In this document: positions 38,227 to 51,778 of the stretch, one piece after another | Layout of the letters: each line of letters opens with the position of its first letter | How positions within the stretch are numbered: position 1 is the first letter of the stretch | Assembly: GCF_014775655.1 (NCBI RefSeq) | Contig: NZ_CP061274.1 | Span: 1,798,001-1,862,000, forward strand | Length of the DNA stretch: 64,000 bases | Source: Clavibacter zhangzhiyongii | GTDB lineage: Bacteria > Actinomycetota > Actinomycetes > Actinomycetales > Microbacteriaceae | Direction: 5' to 3' | Made by a program: the position numbers and the translations under genes | The notes under the pieces: generated by a model | What the model was told of the DNA's origin: nothing | The model's input: the letters and a program-made list of their open reading frames with translations, nothing else | Database searches by the model: none

Positions 38227-39221
38227 GAGTCGATCTGCCGAACACCACCACCGCCAAGATCTCGAAGGCGCTCGTCAAGATCCGCGAGGAGGGCGGCGCC
38301 GTCGCCCTCGGCCGCGTCCTGACGCTCGTGATCTCGACGTCGCACGGCAGCGAGGAGGAGGCCATCGAGGCCGCCAACGACGCGTCGCGCGAGCACCCCA
38401 TGCGCGTCATCGTCATCTCGACCGAGCGCGGCGCGGGTCCGAACACGACCACCGAGTCGGCACGCGTCGACGCGGAGATCCGCGTGGGCGGCGACGCCGG
38501 TGCGAGCGAGGTCGTCGTGCTCCGCGTCTACGGCGCGGCCGCCGAGGACGAGGAGAGCCTCGTCACCGGCCTGCTCCTCCCCGACGCGCCCGTGGTCGCC
38601 TGGTGGCCGCACGACGCCCCCGCGGTCGTCAGCCAGTCGCCGCTCGGCCGCATCGCGCAGCGCCGCATCACGGACTCGTCCACGAGCAGCAACCCGCGCG
38701 TCGCCCTCGAGCACCTCGCGGAGACGTACGCCCCCGGCGACACGGACTTCGCGTGGACGCGCCTGACGCTGTGGCGTGCGCTGCTCGCGGCGGTGCTCGA
38801 CCAGCCGCCGTACGAGCCCGTCACGCAGGTGGAGGTGTCCGGCGCCGCCGACTCCCCCTCCACCGTCCTGCTCGCGGCATGGCTCGGCCTGCAGCTGCAG
38901 GTCCCGGTGCTGCACGAGGTCACCACCCGGGCCACCGGCTCGAGCGGCATCCACGGCGTGCGGCTCCACCGCGCGTCGGGGGTCATCGACCTCGACCGGC
39001 CCATCGCGAACGTGGCGACGCTCAAGCAGCCGAACCAGCCGACGCACGACGTGAGCCTCCCCCGCCGGAGCCTCCGCGACTGCCTGGCCGAGGAGCTGCG
39101 GCGACTCGACCCCGATTCCCTGTACGGGGACGTGATCCGTCACGGCCTCGAGCGCGCGACGGCGGGCCAGGGGTACATCACCGCGTCCACCACCGCACGG
39201 AAGGACTCGGGAGACCGATGA
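38223..39221 (+). CDS. opcA: Glucose-6-phosphate dehydrogenase assembly protein OpcA
   Basis: Actinobacterial and cyanobacterial partner of Zwf that assembles or redox-activates the dehydrogenase. Protein of 332 residues with the OpcA pattern: LPNTTTAKISKALVKIREEGG at the N-terminus, LLLPDAPVVAWWPHDAP in the middle, and DCLAEELRRLDPDSLYGD near the end. The ATG overlaps the zwf stop (ATGA) and has GGAGG upstream. Its own stop overlaps pgl in the same way. Confidence 0.93.
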   Translation: MRVDLPNTTTAKISKALVKIREEGGAVALGRVLTLVISTSHGSEEEAIEAANDASREHPMRVIVISTERGAGPNTTTESARVDAEIRVGGDAGASEVVVLRVYGAAAEDEESLVTGLLLPDAPVVAWWPHDAPAVVSQSPLGRIAQRRITDSSTSSNPRVALEHLAETYAPGDTDFAWTRLTLWRALLAAVLDQPPYEPVTQVEVSGAADSPSTVLLAAWLGLQLQVPVLHEVTTRATGSSGIHGVRLHRASGVIDLDRPIANVATLKQPNQPTHDVSLPRRSLRDCLAEELRRLDPDSLYGDVIRHGLERATAGQGYITASTTARKDSGDR

Positions 39222-39991
39222 CCACGAACGACCGCAGGGTGCTCGTGCACCCCGACAAGAAGGCCATGACCGGCTCCGTCGCCGCGCGCTTCCTCACGAA
39301 GCTCGTCGACATCCTGGATGAGGAGGAGACGGCCAACGTCGTCCTCACCGGAGGGACGGTGGGCCCGAGCATCCTCGCGGCCGTGAACGACTCCGCCGCA
39401 CGCGACAGCGTCGACTGGACGCGCGTGCACTTCTGGTTCGGCGACGAGCGGTGGCTGCCCCAGGGCGACCCCGAGCGCAACGACACCACGGTGCGCGAGG
39501 CGCTGCTCGACCACATCGACGTGCCCGCGGAGAACATCCACGCCATGGGCGCGAGCGACGCGGGCCTGACGCTCGAGGAGGCCGTCGCGGCGTACCGCGC
39601 GGAGCTCGCCGAGCACGCGAACGGCGATTCGGGCCTCCCGCGGTTCGACATCACGTTCCTCGGCGTCGGACCGGACGGGCACGTCGCATCGCTCTTCCCC
39701 GACAGCGAGGGCATCCGCACGATGGACGCCGCCGTGATCCCGGTGCGCAACTCGCCGAAGCCGCCGGCGGAGCGCATCTCGCTCACGCTGCCGGTGCTCA
39801 ACTCGTCGCTGCGCATCTGGATGGTGCTGGCCGGGCCGGACAAGGCGTTCGCGCTGGGTCTCGCCCTCGCCGGCGCCGACCGCACCGAGGTGCCCGTCGC
39901 GGGCATCAAGGGCCGCAAGCGCACGGTGTTCTTCATCGACCGCGAGGCCGCGGCGGACGTGCCGGAGAACCTCATGCTGTCGTCGTACTGA
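39218..39991 (+). CDS. pgl: 6-phosphogluconolactonase
   Basis: Hydrolyses 6-phosphogluconolactone to 6-phosphogluconate. The 257-residue product is of the DevB/SOL type, with the phosphate loop LTGGTVGPS, FWFGDERWLPQGDPERN, and LGVGPDGHVASLFP carrying the catalytic His. Last gene of the operon. 6-phosphogluconate dehydrogenase (gnd) is not in the window. Two hairpins follow, one for this operon and one for rbpA on the other strand. Confidence 0.94.
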   Translation: MTTNDRRVLVHPDKKAMTGSVAARFLTKLVDILDEEETANVVLTGGTVGPSILAAVNDSAARDSVDWTRVHFWFGDERWLPQGDPERNDTTVREALLDHIDVPAENIHAMGASDAGLTLEEAVAAYRAELAEHANGDSGLPRFDITFLGVGPDGHVASLFPDSEGIRTMDAAVIPVRNSPKPPAERISLTLPVLNSSLRIWMVLAGPDKAFALGLALAGADRTEVPVAGIKGRKRTVFFIDREAAADVPENLMLSSY

Positions 39992-40022
39992 CGACCGCGC
40001 CGGCGCGAGCCGGACGTGCGGT

Positions 40023-40055
40023 GACGGGCGGGTCCTCTCCGGAGGCCCGCCCGTC
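40023..40055 (+). terminator. Terminator of the pentose phosphate operon
   Basis: GACGGGCGGG (40023-40032) pairs with CCCGCCCGTC (40046-40055). An inner CCTC/GAGG extends the stem with a one-base bulge. It lies 32 bp after pgl. Confidence 0.7.
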
Positions 40056-40109
40056 GTCGTCCGTGCGGTGGTCGTCCGGTGACCGCCCGCACCCGGCCGA
40101 ATGACGCAG

Positions 40110-40139
40110 AACGCCCCCGTCCTGGTGGACGGGGGCGTT
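40110..40139. terminator. Terminator of secG-rbpA
   Basis: Perfect 13 bp stem AACGCCCCCGTCC / GGACGGGGGCGTT around a TGGT loop, 19 bp after the rbpA stop on the minus strand. On that strand the AA/TT ends give a short T run. Confidence 0.75.
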
Positions 40140-40158
40140 CCACGTGGTGCGGGTGGGG

Positions 40159-40527
40159 CTACTTGGTGGCCTTCACGGTGCCGCGGCGGGCGCGGAGCTG
40201 CTCCAGCGCCTCCTCGAGGAGCTGGCTCGCCTCCTCCTCGCTGCGACGCTCCTTTACGTAGGCGAGGTGCGTCTTGTACGGCTCCAGCTTGGCGACCGAC
40301 GGCGGGTTCGCCTTGTCGCGCCCGGCCGGGAGACCCGACTGCGGGGAGTCGATGGTCTCGGGGATCTCCTCCTCGGGCAGGTTCGCCGCGAAGTGGCGGA
40401 CGGTCTCGTTGCCGAGGGCGTCCCAGTACGAGATCGAGATGCGCTCCGCGTGGAAGCCGCGGTCCTGCTCGCCCATGGGGCCCGCGCCGACGCGCGAACC
40501 GCGGATGGCGCTTCCTCCTGATGCCAT
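40159..40527 (-). CDS. rbpA: RNA polymerase-binding protein RbpA
   Basis: Actinobacterial transcription factor that binds the sigma subunit and stabilises the open promoter complex. Protein of 122 residues: an N-terminal tail with RGSRVGAGPM, a central core around the ISISYWDALGNETVRHFAA strands, and a C-terminal sigma-interaction helix KTHLAYVKERRSEEEASQLL. No zinc cysteines. The ATG has AAGGAG upstream. It lies 11 bp after secG, so they form a unit. Confidence 0.92.
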   Translation of the reverse strand: MASGGSAIRGSRVGAGPMGEQDRGFHAERISISYWDALGNETVRHFAANLPEEEIPETIDSPQSGLPAGRDKANPPSVAKLEPYKTHLAYVKERRSEEEASQLLEEALEQLRARRGTVKATK

Positions 40528-40538
40528 GTGGCTGCTCC

Positions 40539-40790
40539 TTACAATCCGGTGTCGAACTTGGTGATCAGCCCGAGGACCACGATGCACGTGACCCAGATCA
40601 GGCCGAGGATGACGGTGATGCGGTTCAGGTTCCGCTCGGCCACGCCCGACGAGCCGAGGCTCGACGTGGTGCCGCCCCCGAACATGTCGGACAGACCGCC
40701 GCCCCGCCCCTTGTGGAGGAGGATGAGCATGGTCAGCAGGAGGCTGGTGATTCCCAGAACCACCTGCAGGACTACCTGGAGGATTTCCAC
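40539..40790 (-). CDS. secG: Preprotein translocase subunit SecG
   Basis: Small membrane subunit of the SecYEG protein-export channel; 83 residues. Two membrane helices (about 2-24 and 58-80) are joined by a glycine-rich loop HKGRGGGLSDMFGGG, the SecG signature. It follows the gap-pgk-tpiA genes as in many actinobacteria, but has its own promoter with a perfect TATAAT box and a terminator hairpin before it. Confidence 0.94.
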   Translation of the reverse strand: MEILQVVLQVVLGITSLLLTMLILLHKGRGGGLSDMFGGGTTSSLGSSGVAERNLNRITVILGLIWVTCIVVLGLITKFDTGL

Positions 40791-40858
40791 GTGCGGCCTT
40801 TCGGGTGCGCGGTGCTGTGGCCGAGACCGACCGGTGAACGGCCGATGGGCCGTTGTCG

Positions 40859-40864
40859 ATTATA
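40859..40864 (-). promoter_or_regulatory. -10 box of secG-rbpA
   Basis: A perfect TATAAT on the minus strand, the only exact consensus -10 I found at a promoter position in this window. The -35 region (GCTCGC) is poor. The leader would be about 60 nt. Confidence 0.55.
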
Positions 40865-40882
40865 GCGGGCACCTGGATGCGG

Positions 40883-40917
40883 CGAGCCGCCCGCGCCGAG
40901 GTGGCGCGGGCGGCTCG
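40883..40917. terminator. Terminator of gap-pgk-tpiA
   Basis: A 15 bp perfect stem CGAGCCGCCCGCGCC (40883-40897) with its complement (40903-40917) around a 5 nt loop, 15 bp after the tpiA stop. Confidence 0.8.
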
Positions 40918-40932
40918 TGGGGATGCAGCGGA

Positions 40933-41736
40933 TCAGACGCCGACGTGGGAGCGGAACCGCGCGATGGCGGAGAACTCCTGCACGTCGAGGCTCGCGCCGC
41001 CGACGAGCGCGCCGTCGACGTCCGGCTCCCGGAGGAAGCCCGCGATGTTGCCGGACTTGACCGAACCGCCGTAGAGGATGCGCGTGGCCTTCGCGGCCTC
41101 GTCGCCGAGGAGCTCGGCGACCACGGCCCGCAGCGGGGCCGCGACCTGCTGAGCCTGCTCGGGCGTCGCGGCCGTGCCGGATCCGATGGCCCACACGGGC
41201 TCGTAGGCGACGACCACGTCGGCGCCCTTCGGGAGCCCCTGGAGCGCGACGCGCAGCTGGGCCACGGGGACGGCGCTCGCGCCGTGCTCCTCGAGGTCGG
41301 CCGCGGTCTCGCCCACGCAGATCACCGGGACGATGCCGTGCTTCACGGCCGCGGCCGACTTCGCCGCGACCTGCTCGTCGGTCTCGCCGTGCAACGTGCG
41401 CCGCTCGGAGTGGCCGACGATGACGTAGCGGCAGGCGAGCTGCGCCAGGAACGCCCCGGAGATCTCCCCCGTGTACGCGCCCGACTCGTGCTCGGAGACG
41501 TCCTGCGCACCGTAGGCCAGCTCGAGCTTGTCGGCCGCGACGAGCGTCTGCACGCTGCGGATGTCGGTGGCCGGCGGGAAGACCGCGACCTCCGCCTCCG
41601 CGTAGTCGTGCTTCGCGTCCTTGAGGCTCCACGCGAGCTTCTGCACGAAGGCGATGGCCTGGAGGTGGTCCAGGTTCATCTTCCAGTTGCCCGCGATGAG
41701 GGGCGTGCGCCCCTGCGGGCGATCGGTCACTGCCAT
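40933..41736 (-). CDS. tpiA: Triose-phosphate isomerase
   Basis: Interconverts dihydroxyacetone phosphate and glyceraldehyde-3-phosphate. The 267-residue TIM barrel has the substrate-binding GNWKMN (16-21, Lys19), the electrophilic His in VIVGHSERR (about 104) and the catalytic Glu in [10 protein letters not shown] (about 174). The ATG overlaps the end of pgk by 10 bases and has GGAGG upstream inside pgk. Confidence 0.96.
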   Translation of the reverse strand: MAVTDRPQGRTPLIAGNWKMNLDHLQAIAFVQKLAWSLKDAKHDYAEAEVAVFPPATDIRSVQTLVAADKLELAYGAQDVSEHESGAYTGEISGAFLAQLACRYVIVGHSERRTLHGETDEQVAAKSAAAVKHGIVPVICVGETAADLEEHGASAVPVAQLRVALQGLPKGADVVVAYEPVWAIGSGTAATPEQAQQVAAPLRAVVAELLGDEAAKATRILYGGSVKSGNIAGFLREPDVDGALVGGASLDVQEFSAIARFRSHVGV

Positions 41737-42941
41737 CCGAGGACCTCCAGTCCCGGCAGGCGCTTCCCCTCGAGGAACTCGAGGCTCGCGCCGCCTCCGG
41801 TCGAGATGTGACCGAATCGGTCATCATCGAATCCGAGCGCGCGGACGGCCGCGGCGCTGTCGCCGCCTCCGACCACGGACAGCCCCTCGACCCGCGTGAG
41901 CGCGTCGGCGACCGTCTTCGTGCCGGCCGCGAAGGGCTCCAGCTCGAAGACGCCCATGGGGCCGTTCCAGAACACGGTCGTCGAGCCGCGGATGATCGTC
42001 GCGAACGCGTCGGCGGTCTCGGGGCCGATGTCGAGCCCGAGCCCCTTCGCGCCCGCGGGCGTCGCCTCGATGGCGTCGGCGCGCGTGACCTCGTGGGCGG
42101 CGTCGGCGGAGAACCCGTCGGCGACGACCACGTCGGTGGGGAGCACGATCTTCACGCCGCGCTCCTCCGCCTCGGCGAGGTAGCCCTTGACGGTCTCGAC
42201 CTGGTCCTCCTCGAGGAGGCTGGATCCCACCTCGTGGCCCTGGGCCTTGAGGAACGTGAACAGCATCCCGCCGCCGATGAGCAGCGAGTCGACGCGCGGC
42301 AGCAGGTGGCCGATGACGCCGAGCTTGTCCGACACCTTGGATCCGCCGAGCACGACCGTGTAGGGCCGCTCCGGGTTCTCCGTCAGGCGGTCGAGCACCT
42401 CGAGCTCGCTCGCGATGAGCGAGCCGGCGGCGCTGGGGAGAGCCGACGCGAGCTCGAACACGCTCGCCTGCTTGCGGTGCACGACGCCGAAGCCGTCGGA
42501 CACGAACGCGTCCCCCAGCTCGGCGATCGACTCCGCGAAGCCGCGGCGGACGGACTCGTCCTTGCTCGTCTCCTCCGCGTGGAAGCGCAGGTTCTCGAGC
42601 ACGACGACGTCGCCGTCGCCGAGCGCCTCGACGGCTGCGCGGGCGGAGTCGCCCACGGTGTCGGTCGCGAAGGCCACGTCGGCGCCCAGCAGCTCGCCGA
42701 GGCGGGCCGCGACGGGACGCAGGCTGTACTTCTCATCGGGCGTGCCGTCGGGGCGGCCGAGGTGCGAGATGACGACGACGCGGGCCCCCGCCTCGCGGAG
42801 ACCCGAGAGGGTCCCCAGCGAGGCGCGGATGCGCCCGTCGTCCCCGATCACGCCGTCCTTCAGGGGGACGTTGAGGTCGCATCGCACGATGACGCGACGA
42901 CCTCGGAGGTCCCCCAGGGAGTCGATGGTGCGGAGTGCCAC
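41727..42941 (-). CDS. pgk: Phosphoglycerate kinase
   Basis: Makes ATP and 3-phosphoglycerate from 1,3-bisphosphoglycerate. The 404-residue two-domain protein has [14 protein letters not shown] near the N-terminus, HLGRPDG, and the C-terminal nucleotide site [11 protein letters not shown] and [13 protein letters not shown]. It is slightly shorter than the common about 400-415 range but complete. It lies 6 bp after gap and overlaps tpiA. Confidence 0.96.
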   Translation of the reverse strand: MALRTIDSLGDLRGRRVIVRCDLNVPLKDGVIGDDGRIRASLGTLSGLREAGARVVVISHLGRPDGTPDEKYSLRPVAARLGELLGADVAFATDTVGDSARAAVEALGDGDVVVLENLRFHAEETSKDESVRRGFAESIAELGDAFVSDGFGVVHRKQASVFELASALPSAAGSLIASELEVLDRLTENPERPYTVVLGGSKVSDKLGVIGHLLPRVDSLLIGGGMLFTFLKAQGHEVGSSLLEEDQVETVKGYLAEAEERGVKIVLPTDVVVADGFSADAAHEVTRADAIEATPAGAKGLGLDIGPETADAFATIIRGSTTVFWNGPMGVFELEPFAAGTKTVADALTRVEGLSVVGGGDSAAAVRALGFDDDRFGHISTGGGASLEFLEGKRLPGLEVLGWQ

Positions 42942-42947
42942 GGCCGG

Positions 42948-44709
<1,762 letters not shown>

Positions 44710-44740
44710 AGGTGTATCTCCTCTTCATTGCCCGGGGGCT

Positions 44741-44757
44741 CCCGGCCAGAGGCCGGG
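44741..44757 (-). promoter_or_regulatory. Hairpin in the sodA leader
   Basis: CCCGGCC-AGA-GGCCGGG forms a 7 bp stem with a 3 nt loop, between the promoter and the ribosome site. It could protect the message or regulate it. Confidence 0.4.
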
Positions 44758-44773
44758 GGTGGGTGACGGATCG

Positions 44774-44779
44774 AGTCTA
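44774..44779 (-). promoter_or_regulatory. Candidate -10 box of sodA
   Basis: TAGACT on the minus strand, with predicted start near 44767 and a leader of about 58 nt. Confidence 0.45.
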
Positions 44780-44875
44780 GTCCGGCGGCCCTCCCGGGCA
44801 CCTGGCCGGATGACGCCCGACGTCGAGCGGATCCCGGGCCCGATGCGTCGCCGCCGTGCGCCGGGGCGGCCCGGA

Positions 44876-45856
44876 TCAGACGTCGTCGAGGTCGGCCGGC
44901 AGGTTCGCGTCGGTGCCGGGCAGGCCCTCGTCGACGGCCTTCTTGTCGGCCATCGCGAGGAGGCGGCGGATGCGCCCGGCGACCGCGTCCTTCGTCATGG
45001 GCGGGTCGGCGTGGTGGCCCAGCTCGTCGAGGCTCGAGTCGCGGAATCGCAGGCGCAGGTCGCCGGCGTACTTGAGGTGCGCGGGGATGTCCGGGCCGAG
45101 GATCTCCATGGCCCGCTCCACGCGCGCGCACGCGGCGACGGCCGCCTGCGCGGAGCGGCGGAGGTTGGCGTCGTCGAAGTTCACGAGGCGGTTGGCGGTG
45201 GCCCGCACCTCGCGGCGCTGGCGCATCTCCTCCCAGTTCACGACCGTGCCCTGCGCGCCCATGGCGCGGAGCATCTGGCCGATGGCGTCGCCGTCGCGGA
45301 TGACCACGCGGTGCACGCCGCGGACCTCGCGCGCCTTTGCGCTCACGTCGAGCCGACCTGCGGCGCCGACGAGCGCCATGGCGGCCTCGTTGCCCGGGCA
45401 GGTGACCTCGAGCGCGGCCGAGCGGCCGGGATCCGTGAGCGTGCCGGCGGCGAGGAACGCCCCGCGCCAGACCGCCGCGATCTCCTCGCGGGACCCCGTG
45501 GTGAGGCGGTTCGGCAGCCCGCGGATGGGGCGGCGGCGCGCGTCGAGCAGGCCCGTCTGGCGGGCCAGCGTCTCGCCGCCCTCCATCACGCGCACGAGGT
45601 AGTGCGTGGCCCGGCGCATGCCGGACGCGGGGATGACCGAGATGTCGCTGCGCACGCCGTAGAGCTCGGCGAGGTCCTTGCGGACGCGACGGGCGAGGAG
45701 CGGGGTGTCGAGCTCGGACTCGACCGCTATGCGGTTCGAGATGAGGTGGAGCCCGCCGGAGAAGCGCAGGATGGTGGCCAGCTCGGCGGCCCTCACCGTG
45801 GTCTTGCTGACCTCGACGCGTGACAGTTCTTCCTTGACGTCCGAGGTCAGAGGCAA
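44876..45856 (-). CDS. whiA: DNA-binding regulator WhiA
   Basis: Transcription regulator of 326 residues for division or development genes; widespread in Gram-positives. The N-terminal two-thirds is a degenerate LAGLIDADG endonuclease fold ([16 protein letters not shown], then [15 protein letters not shown]), and the C-terminal 80 residues form a helix-turn-helix ([26 protein letters not shown]). It starts with the rare TTG codon; GGGAG lies 9 nt upstream. It lies 29 bp after rapZ. The yvcK gene that usually sits between them is absent. Confidence 0.94.
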   Translation of the reverse strand: MPLTSDVKEELSRVEVSKTTVRAAELATILRFSGGLHLISNRIAVESELDTPLLARRVRKDLAELYGVRSDISVIPASGMRRATHYLVRVMEGGETLARQTGLLDARRRPIRGLPNRLTTGSREEIAAVWRGAFLAAGTLTDPGRSAALEVTCPGNEAAMALVGAAGRLDVSAKAREVRGVHRVVIRDGDAIGQMLRAMGAQGTVVNWEEMRQRREVRATANRLVNFDDANLRRSAQAAVAACARVERAMEILGPDIPAHLKYAGDLRLRFRDSSLDELGHHADPPMTKDAVAGRIRRLLAMADKKAVDEGLPGTDANLPADLDDV

Positions 45857-45885
45857 ATGCTTACTCCCTTGATGAGATGGGTGCC

Positions 45886-46761
45886 CTACTCCCGGCCGAG
45901 GTCGCGGTGCTTGGTGCTGACAGCGACGCCGGGAAGGGCGCGGAGGAGGCTGGAGAGCTCCTCGGCGACGGCCACCGAGCGGTGCTTGCCGCCGGTACAG
46001 CCGATAGCGATCGTAGCGTGTCTCTTGTTCTCCCGCTGATAGCCCGCGAGCACCGGGGCGAGGGCGCCGGCGTAGGCGTGGACGAACTCCTCCGCCCCCT
46101 CCTGGCCGAGCACGTAGTCGCTGACGGCCTTGTCGCGGCCGGTGAGCGGGCGCAGCTCCGGCGTCCAGAACGGGTTCGGCAGGAAGCGCATGTCGGCGAC
46201 CATGTCGGCGTCCGTGGGCGTGCCGTACTTGAAGCCGAAGCTCATGACGGTGACCCGGACGCCCGCGTCGTCAGCCCCGCTGAACTGCTCGGTGATGGCC
46301 GTGGCGAGCTGGTGGATGTTGAGCTCGGACGTGTCGATGACGAGGTCGCTCGCCTCGCGGATCTCGATCATGCGCGCGCGTTCGGCCGCGATGCCGTCGA
46401 GGAGCGTGCCGTTGCCCTGCAGCGGGTGCGGGCGGCGGACCTGCTCGAAGCGCCGGACGAGCGCCGCGTCGGTGGCCTCGAGGAACAGCACGCGCAGGCG
46501 CGGGCCGGTGCCGAAGGTCTGGAGCACGTCGCGCAGCTCCGAGAAGAAGTCGCCACCCCGGACGTCGACCACCGCGGCGATCTTCGGCAGCGACGTGCCC
46601 GCGCGTCCGGCGAGCTCGACGAGGGGCTTGAGCATCTGCGGCGGGAGGTTGTCGACGACGTACCAGCCGAGGTCCTCCAGCGCGTTGCCGACGGTGGAGC
46701 GGCCCGCGCCGGACATCCCCGTCACGATCATGACGTCCTGCTGGGGGATCTCCACGCTCAT
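45886..46761 (-). CDS. rapZ: RapZ/YvcJ family nucleotide-binding protein
   Basis: P-loop protein of 291 residues; in E. coli RapZ is an RNase adaptor and in other bacteria YvcJ binds nucleotides. Walker A is GMSGAGRST (15-23). The C-terminal domain has the conserved [10 protein letters not shown], a metabolite- or RNA-binding loop. The ATG at 46761 is taken as the start; a GTG four codons upstream is possible. A TAGACT box about 40 nt upstream gives it its own promoter, although it lies just after uvrC on the same strand. Confidence 0.9.
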   Translation of the reverse strand: MSVEIPQQDVMIVTGMSGAGRSTVGNALEDLGWYVVDNLPPQMLKPLVELAGRAGTSLPKIAAVVDVRGGDFFSELRDVLQTFGTGPRLRVLFLEATDAALVRRFEQVRRPHPLQGNGTLLDGIAAERARMIEIREASDLVIDTSELNIHQLATAITEQFSGADDAGVRVTVMSFGFKYGTPTDADMVADMRFLPNPFWTPELRPLTGRDKAVSDYVLGQEGAEEFVHAYAGALAPVLAGYQRENKRHATIAIGCTGGKHRSVAVAEELSSLLRALPGVAVSTKHRDLGRE

Positions 46762-46799
46762 CCGGGGCTGCACCTCTCGTCGCGCTGGTCGGTGGGTCC

Positions 46800-46805
46800 A
46801 GTCTA
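46800..46805 (-). promoter_or_regulatory. Candidate -10 box of rapZ-whiA
   Basis: TAGACT on the minus strand. The predicted leader is about 34 nt and carries GAGAGG. Confidence 0.45.
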
Positions 46806-46837
46806 GGCGGGACCCGCGACACCGGGCCGGGCCCGGG

Positions 46838-48765
46838 TCAGGAGCGGAGCCGCTCGTAGACCGCCTGGGCGAGCGTCGGCCCGATGGTGCGCACCGCCGC
46901 GATCTCCTCGACCTCGGCCTGCTTGAGCTTGGCGACCGATCCGAACTGCTGCAGCAGCCGCTGGACGCGCGACGGCCCGAGCCCGGGGATCTCGTTGAGC
47001 ACCGACGTGATGTCGCGCTTGCGCCGGGCGCGCTGGTGCGTGATCGCGAAGCGATGCGCCTCGTCGCGGATGCGCTGGATGAGGAAGAGGGCGTCGCTGT
47101 TGCGCGGCAGGATGATCGGGTAGTCGGAGTCCGGCAGCCAGATCTCCTCGAGGCGCTTGGCGATGCCCGCCAGCTGGATCCCCGTGACGCCCGACTCCTC
47201 GAGCGCCCGCTGGGCCGCTGCCACCTGCGGCTGCCCGCCGTCGACGATGAGCAGGTTCGGGCTGTACGAGAACTTGTTGACCGGCGGCGCCTCGCCGAGC
47301 TCGGGCGGCGCGGCGTCGGCCGGCACCTCCGCCTCCTTGCCGAGGTAGGCGAGGCGACGGGTGATGACCTGGTGGATCGACTCGGTGTCGTCCGTGGAGT
47401 CGGCGATGTTGAAGCGGCGGTACTGGTCCTTGCGCGGCAGGCCGTCCTCGAACACGACCATGGACGCGACGATGTTGGTGCCGCTCAGGTGCGAGACGTC
47501 GTAGCACTCCATCCGCAGCGGGGCGTCGGGCATGCCGAGCGCCTCCTGGATGTCGGCCAGCGCCTTCGACCGGGTCGTGAAGTCGGAGCTGCGCCGCGTC
47601 TTGTAGAGCATGAGGGCGTTCTGCGCGTTGGTCGCGGCGGTCTGGGCGAGCGCCGCCTTGTCGCCGCGCTGCGCGACCCGGAGATCGACCTGCCACGAGC
47701 TCGGGCGGCCGCGGCGCACCGTGCCGTCGTCCTCCCCCGCGGCGCGACGCTGGCTGAGCCAGAGCTCGAGCTCCGCGGCGTCGGCGGGCAGCTCGGGCAC
47801 GAGGACCTCGCGAGGCGGATGCGCCTCGTCCTCGTAGGCGTTGTGGAGCACGGTCTCGACCAGCTCGCCGATGCCGATGTCGAGCTCCTTGTCGACGACC
47901 CACGTGCGCGTGCCGCGGATGCGGCCGCCGCGCACCATGAACTGCTGCACGGCGGCGGCGAGCTCGTCGGCGGCGATGCCGAAGACGTCGGCGTCGACGC
48001 GGTCGTCGAACACGACCGCGGTCTTGGAGAGGGCGGCCTCGAGCGCGCCGATGTCGTCGCGGTGCCGGGCTGCGGCCTCGTAGTCCATCTCCGCCGCGGC
48101 GTCCTTCATCCGCTGCGTGAGCTGGCCCACGTACTTGGAGTCGTTGCCGGCCATGAAGCTGACGAAGTCGTCGGCGATCTCGCGGTGCTCCTCCTCCGAC
48201 ACCCGGCCGACGCACGGCGCCGCGCAACGGCCGATGTCGCCGAGCAGGCAGGGGCGGTTCGTCTGCCGGGCGCGCTTGAAGGTGCTCTCCGAGCACGACC
48301 GCATGGGGAACACCTTGAGCAGGTGGTCGACCGTCTCGCGGATGGCCCAGACCTTCGTGTAGGGCCCGAAGTACTTGGCGCCGCGGATCTTGCGGTTGCG
48401 GGTGACCATCACCCGCGGGTAGTCCTCCCCCAGCGTGACCGCCAGGTACGGGTACGACTTGTCGTCCCGGAACTTGACGTTGAACGGCGGGTCGAACTCC
48501 TTGATCCAGGTGAACTCGAGCTGGAGGGCCTCGAACTCGCTGCCGACGACGGTCCATTCGACTCCGGCCGCGGACGTCACCATCCGGCGCGTGCGCTCGT
48601 GGAGGCTCGCGAGCGGCGCGAAGTAGTTGGCGAGGCGCGCGCGCAGGTTGTTCGCCTTGCCCACGTACAGGACGCGGCCCGCTGCGTCGCGGAAGCGGTA
48701 CACGCCCGGCGACGTAGGGATCTCCCCCGCCGCCGGACGGTAGCCGACGGTGTCGGTGCGGGCCA

Positions 48766-48766
<1 letters not shown>
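46838..48766 (-). CDS. uvrC: Excinuclease ABC subunit C
   Basis: Makes both incisions around bulky DNA lesions with UvrB. The 642-residue protein has the GIY-YIG nuclease domain ([21 protein letters not shown], 21-45), a UVR helical pair ([18 protein letters not shown], about 205), the RNase H-like nuclease domain ([14 protein letters not shown]) and tandem helix-hairpin-helix motifs at the end ([18 protein letters not shown]). Its ATG shares one base with the uvrA stop (TGATG), so the two are coupled. Confidence 0.96.
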
Positions 48767-51687
<2,921 letters not shown>

Positions 51688-51693
51688 CTGTCC

Positions 51694-51699
51694 ATCGTA
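51694..51699 (-). promoter_or_regulatory. Leaderless-type -10 box of uvrA-uvrC
   Basis: TACGAT on the minus strand, 6 nt before the GTG start of uvrA. Confidence 0.5.
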
Positions 51700-51726
51700 T
51701 GCGCCGCCACCGACAGCGCCGACGGA

Positions 51727-51769
51727 GGGGAGCGGCGGCGGCCTCCGGCGGCGCGCGCCCCCGCTCCCC
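51727..51769. terminator. Terminator of uvrB
   Basis: GGGGAGCGG (51727-51735) pairs with CCGCTCCCC (51761-51769) around a G+C-rich, itself foldable loop. It starts 9 bp after the uvrB stop and separates it from uvrA. Confidence 0.6.
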
Positions 51770-51778
51770 CGCTTCGAC

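Noticed and set aside
51688-51778. LexA (SOS) box before uvrA, and likewise before uvrB and uvrC
   Set aside because: No GAAC-N4-GTTC-like sequence is present near these starts. The promoters look leaderless and constitutive.
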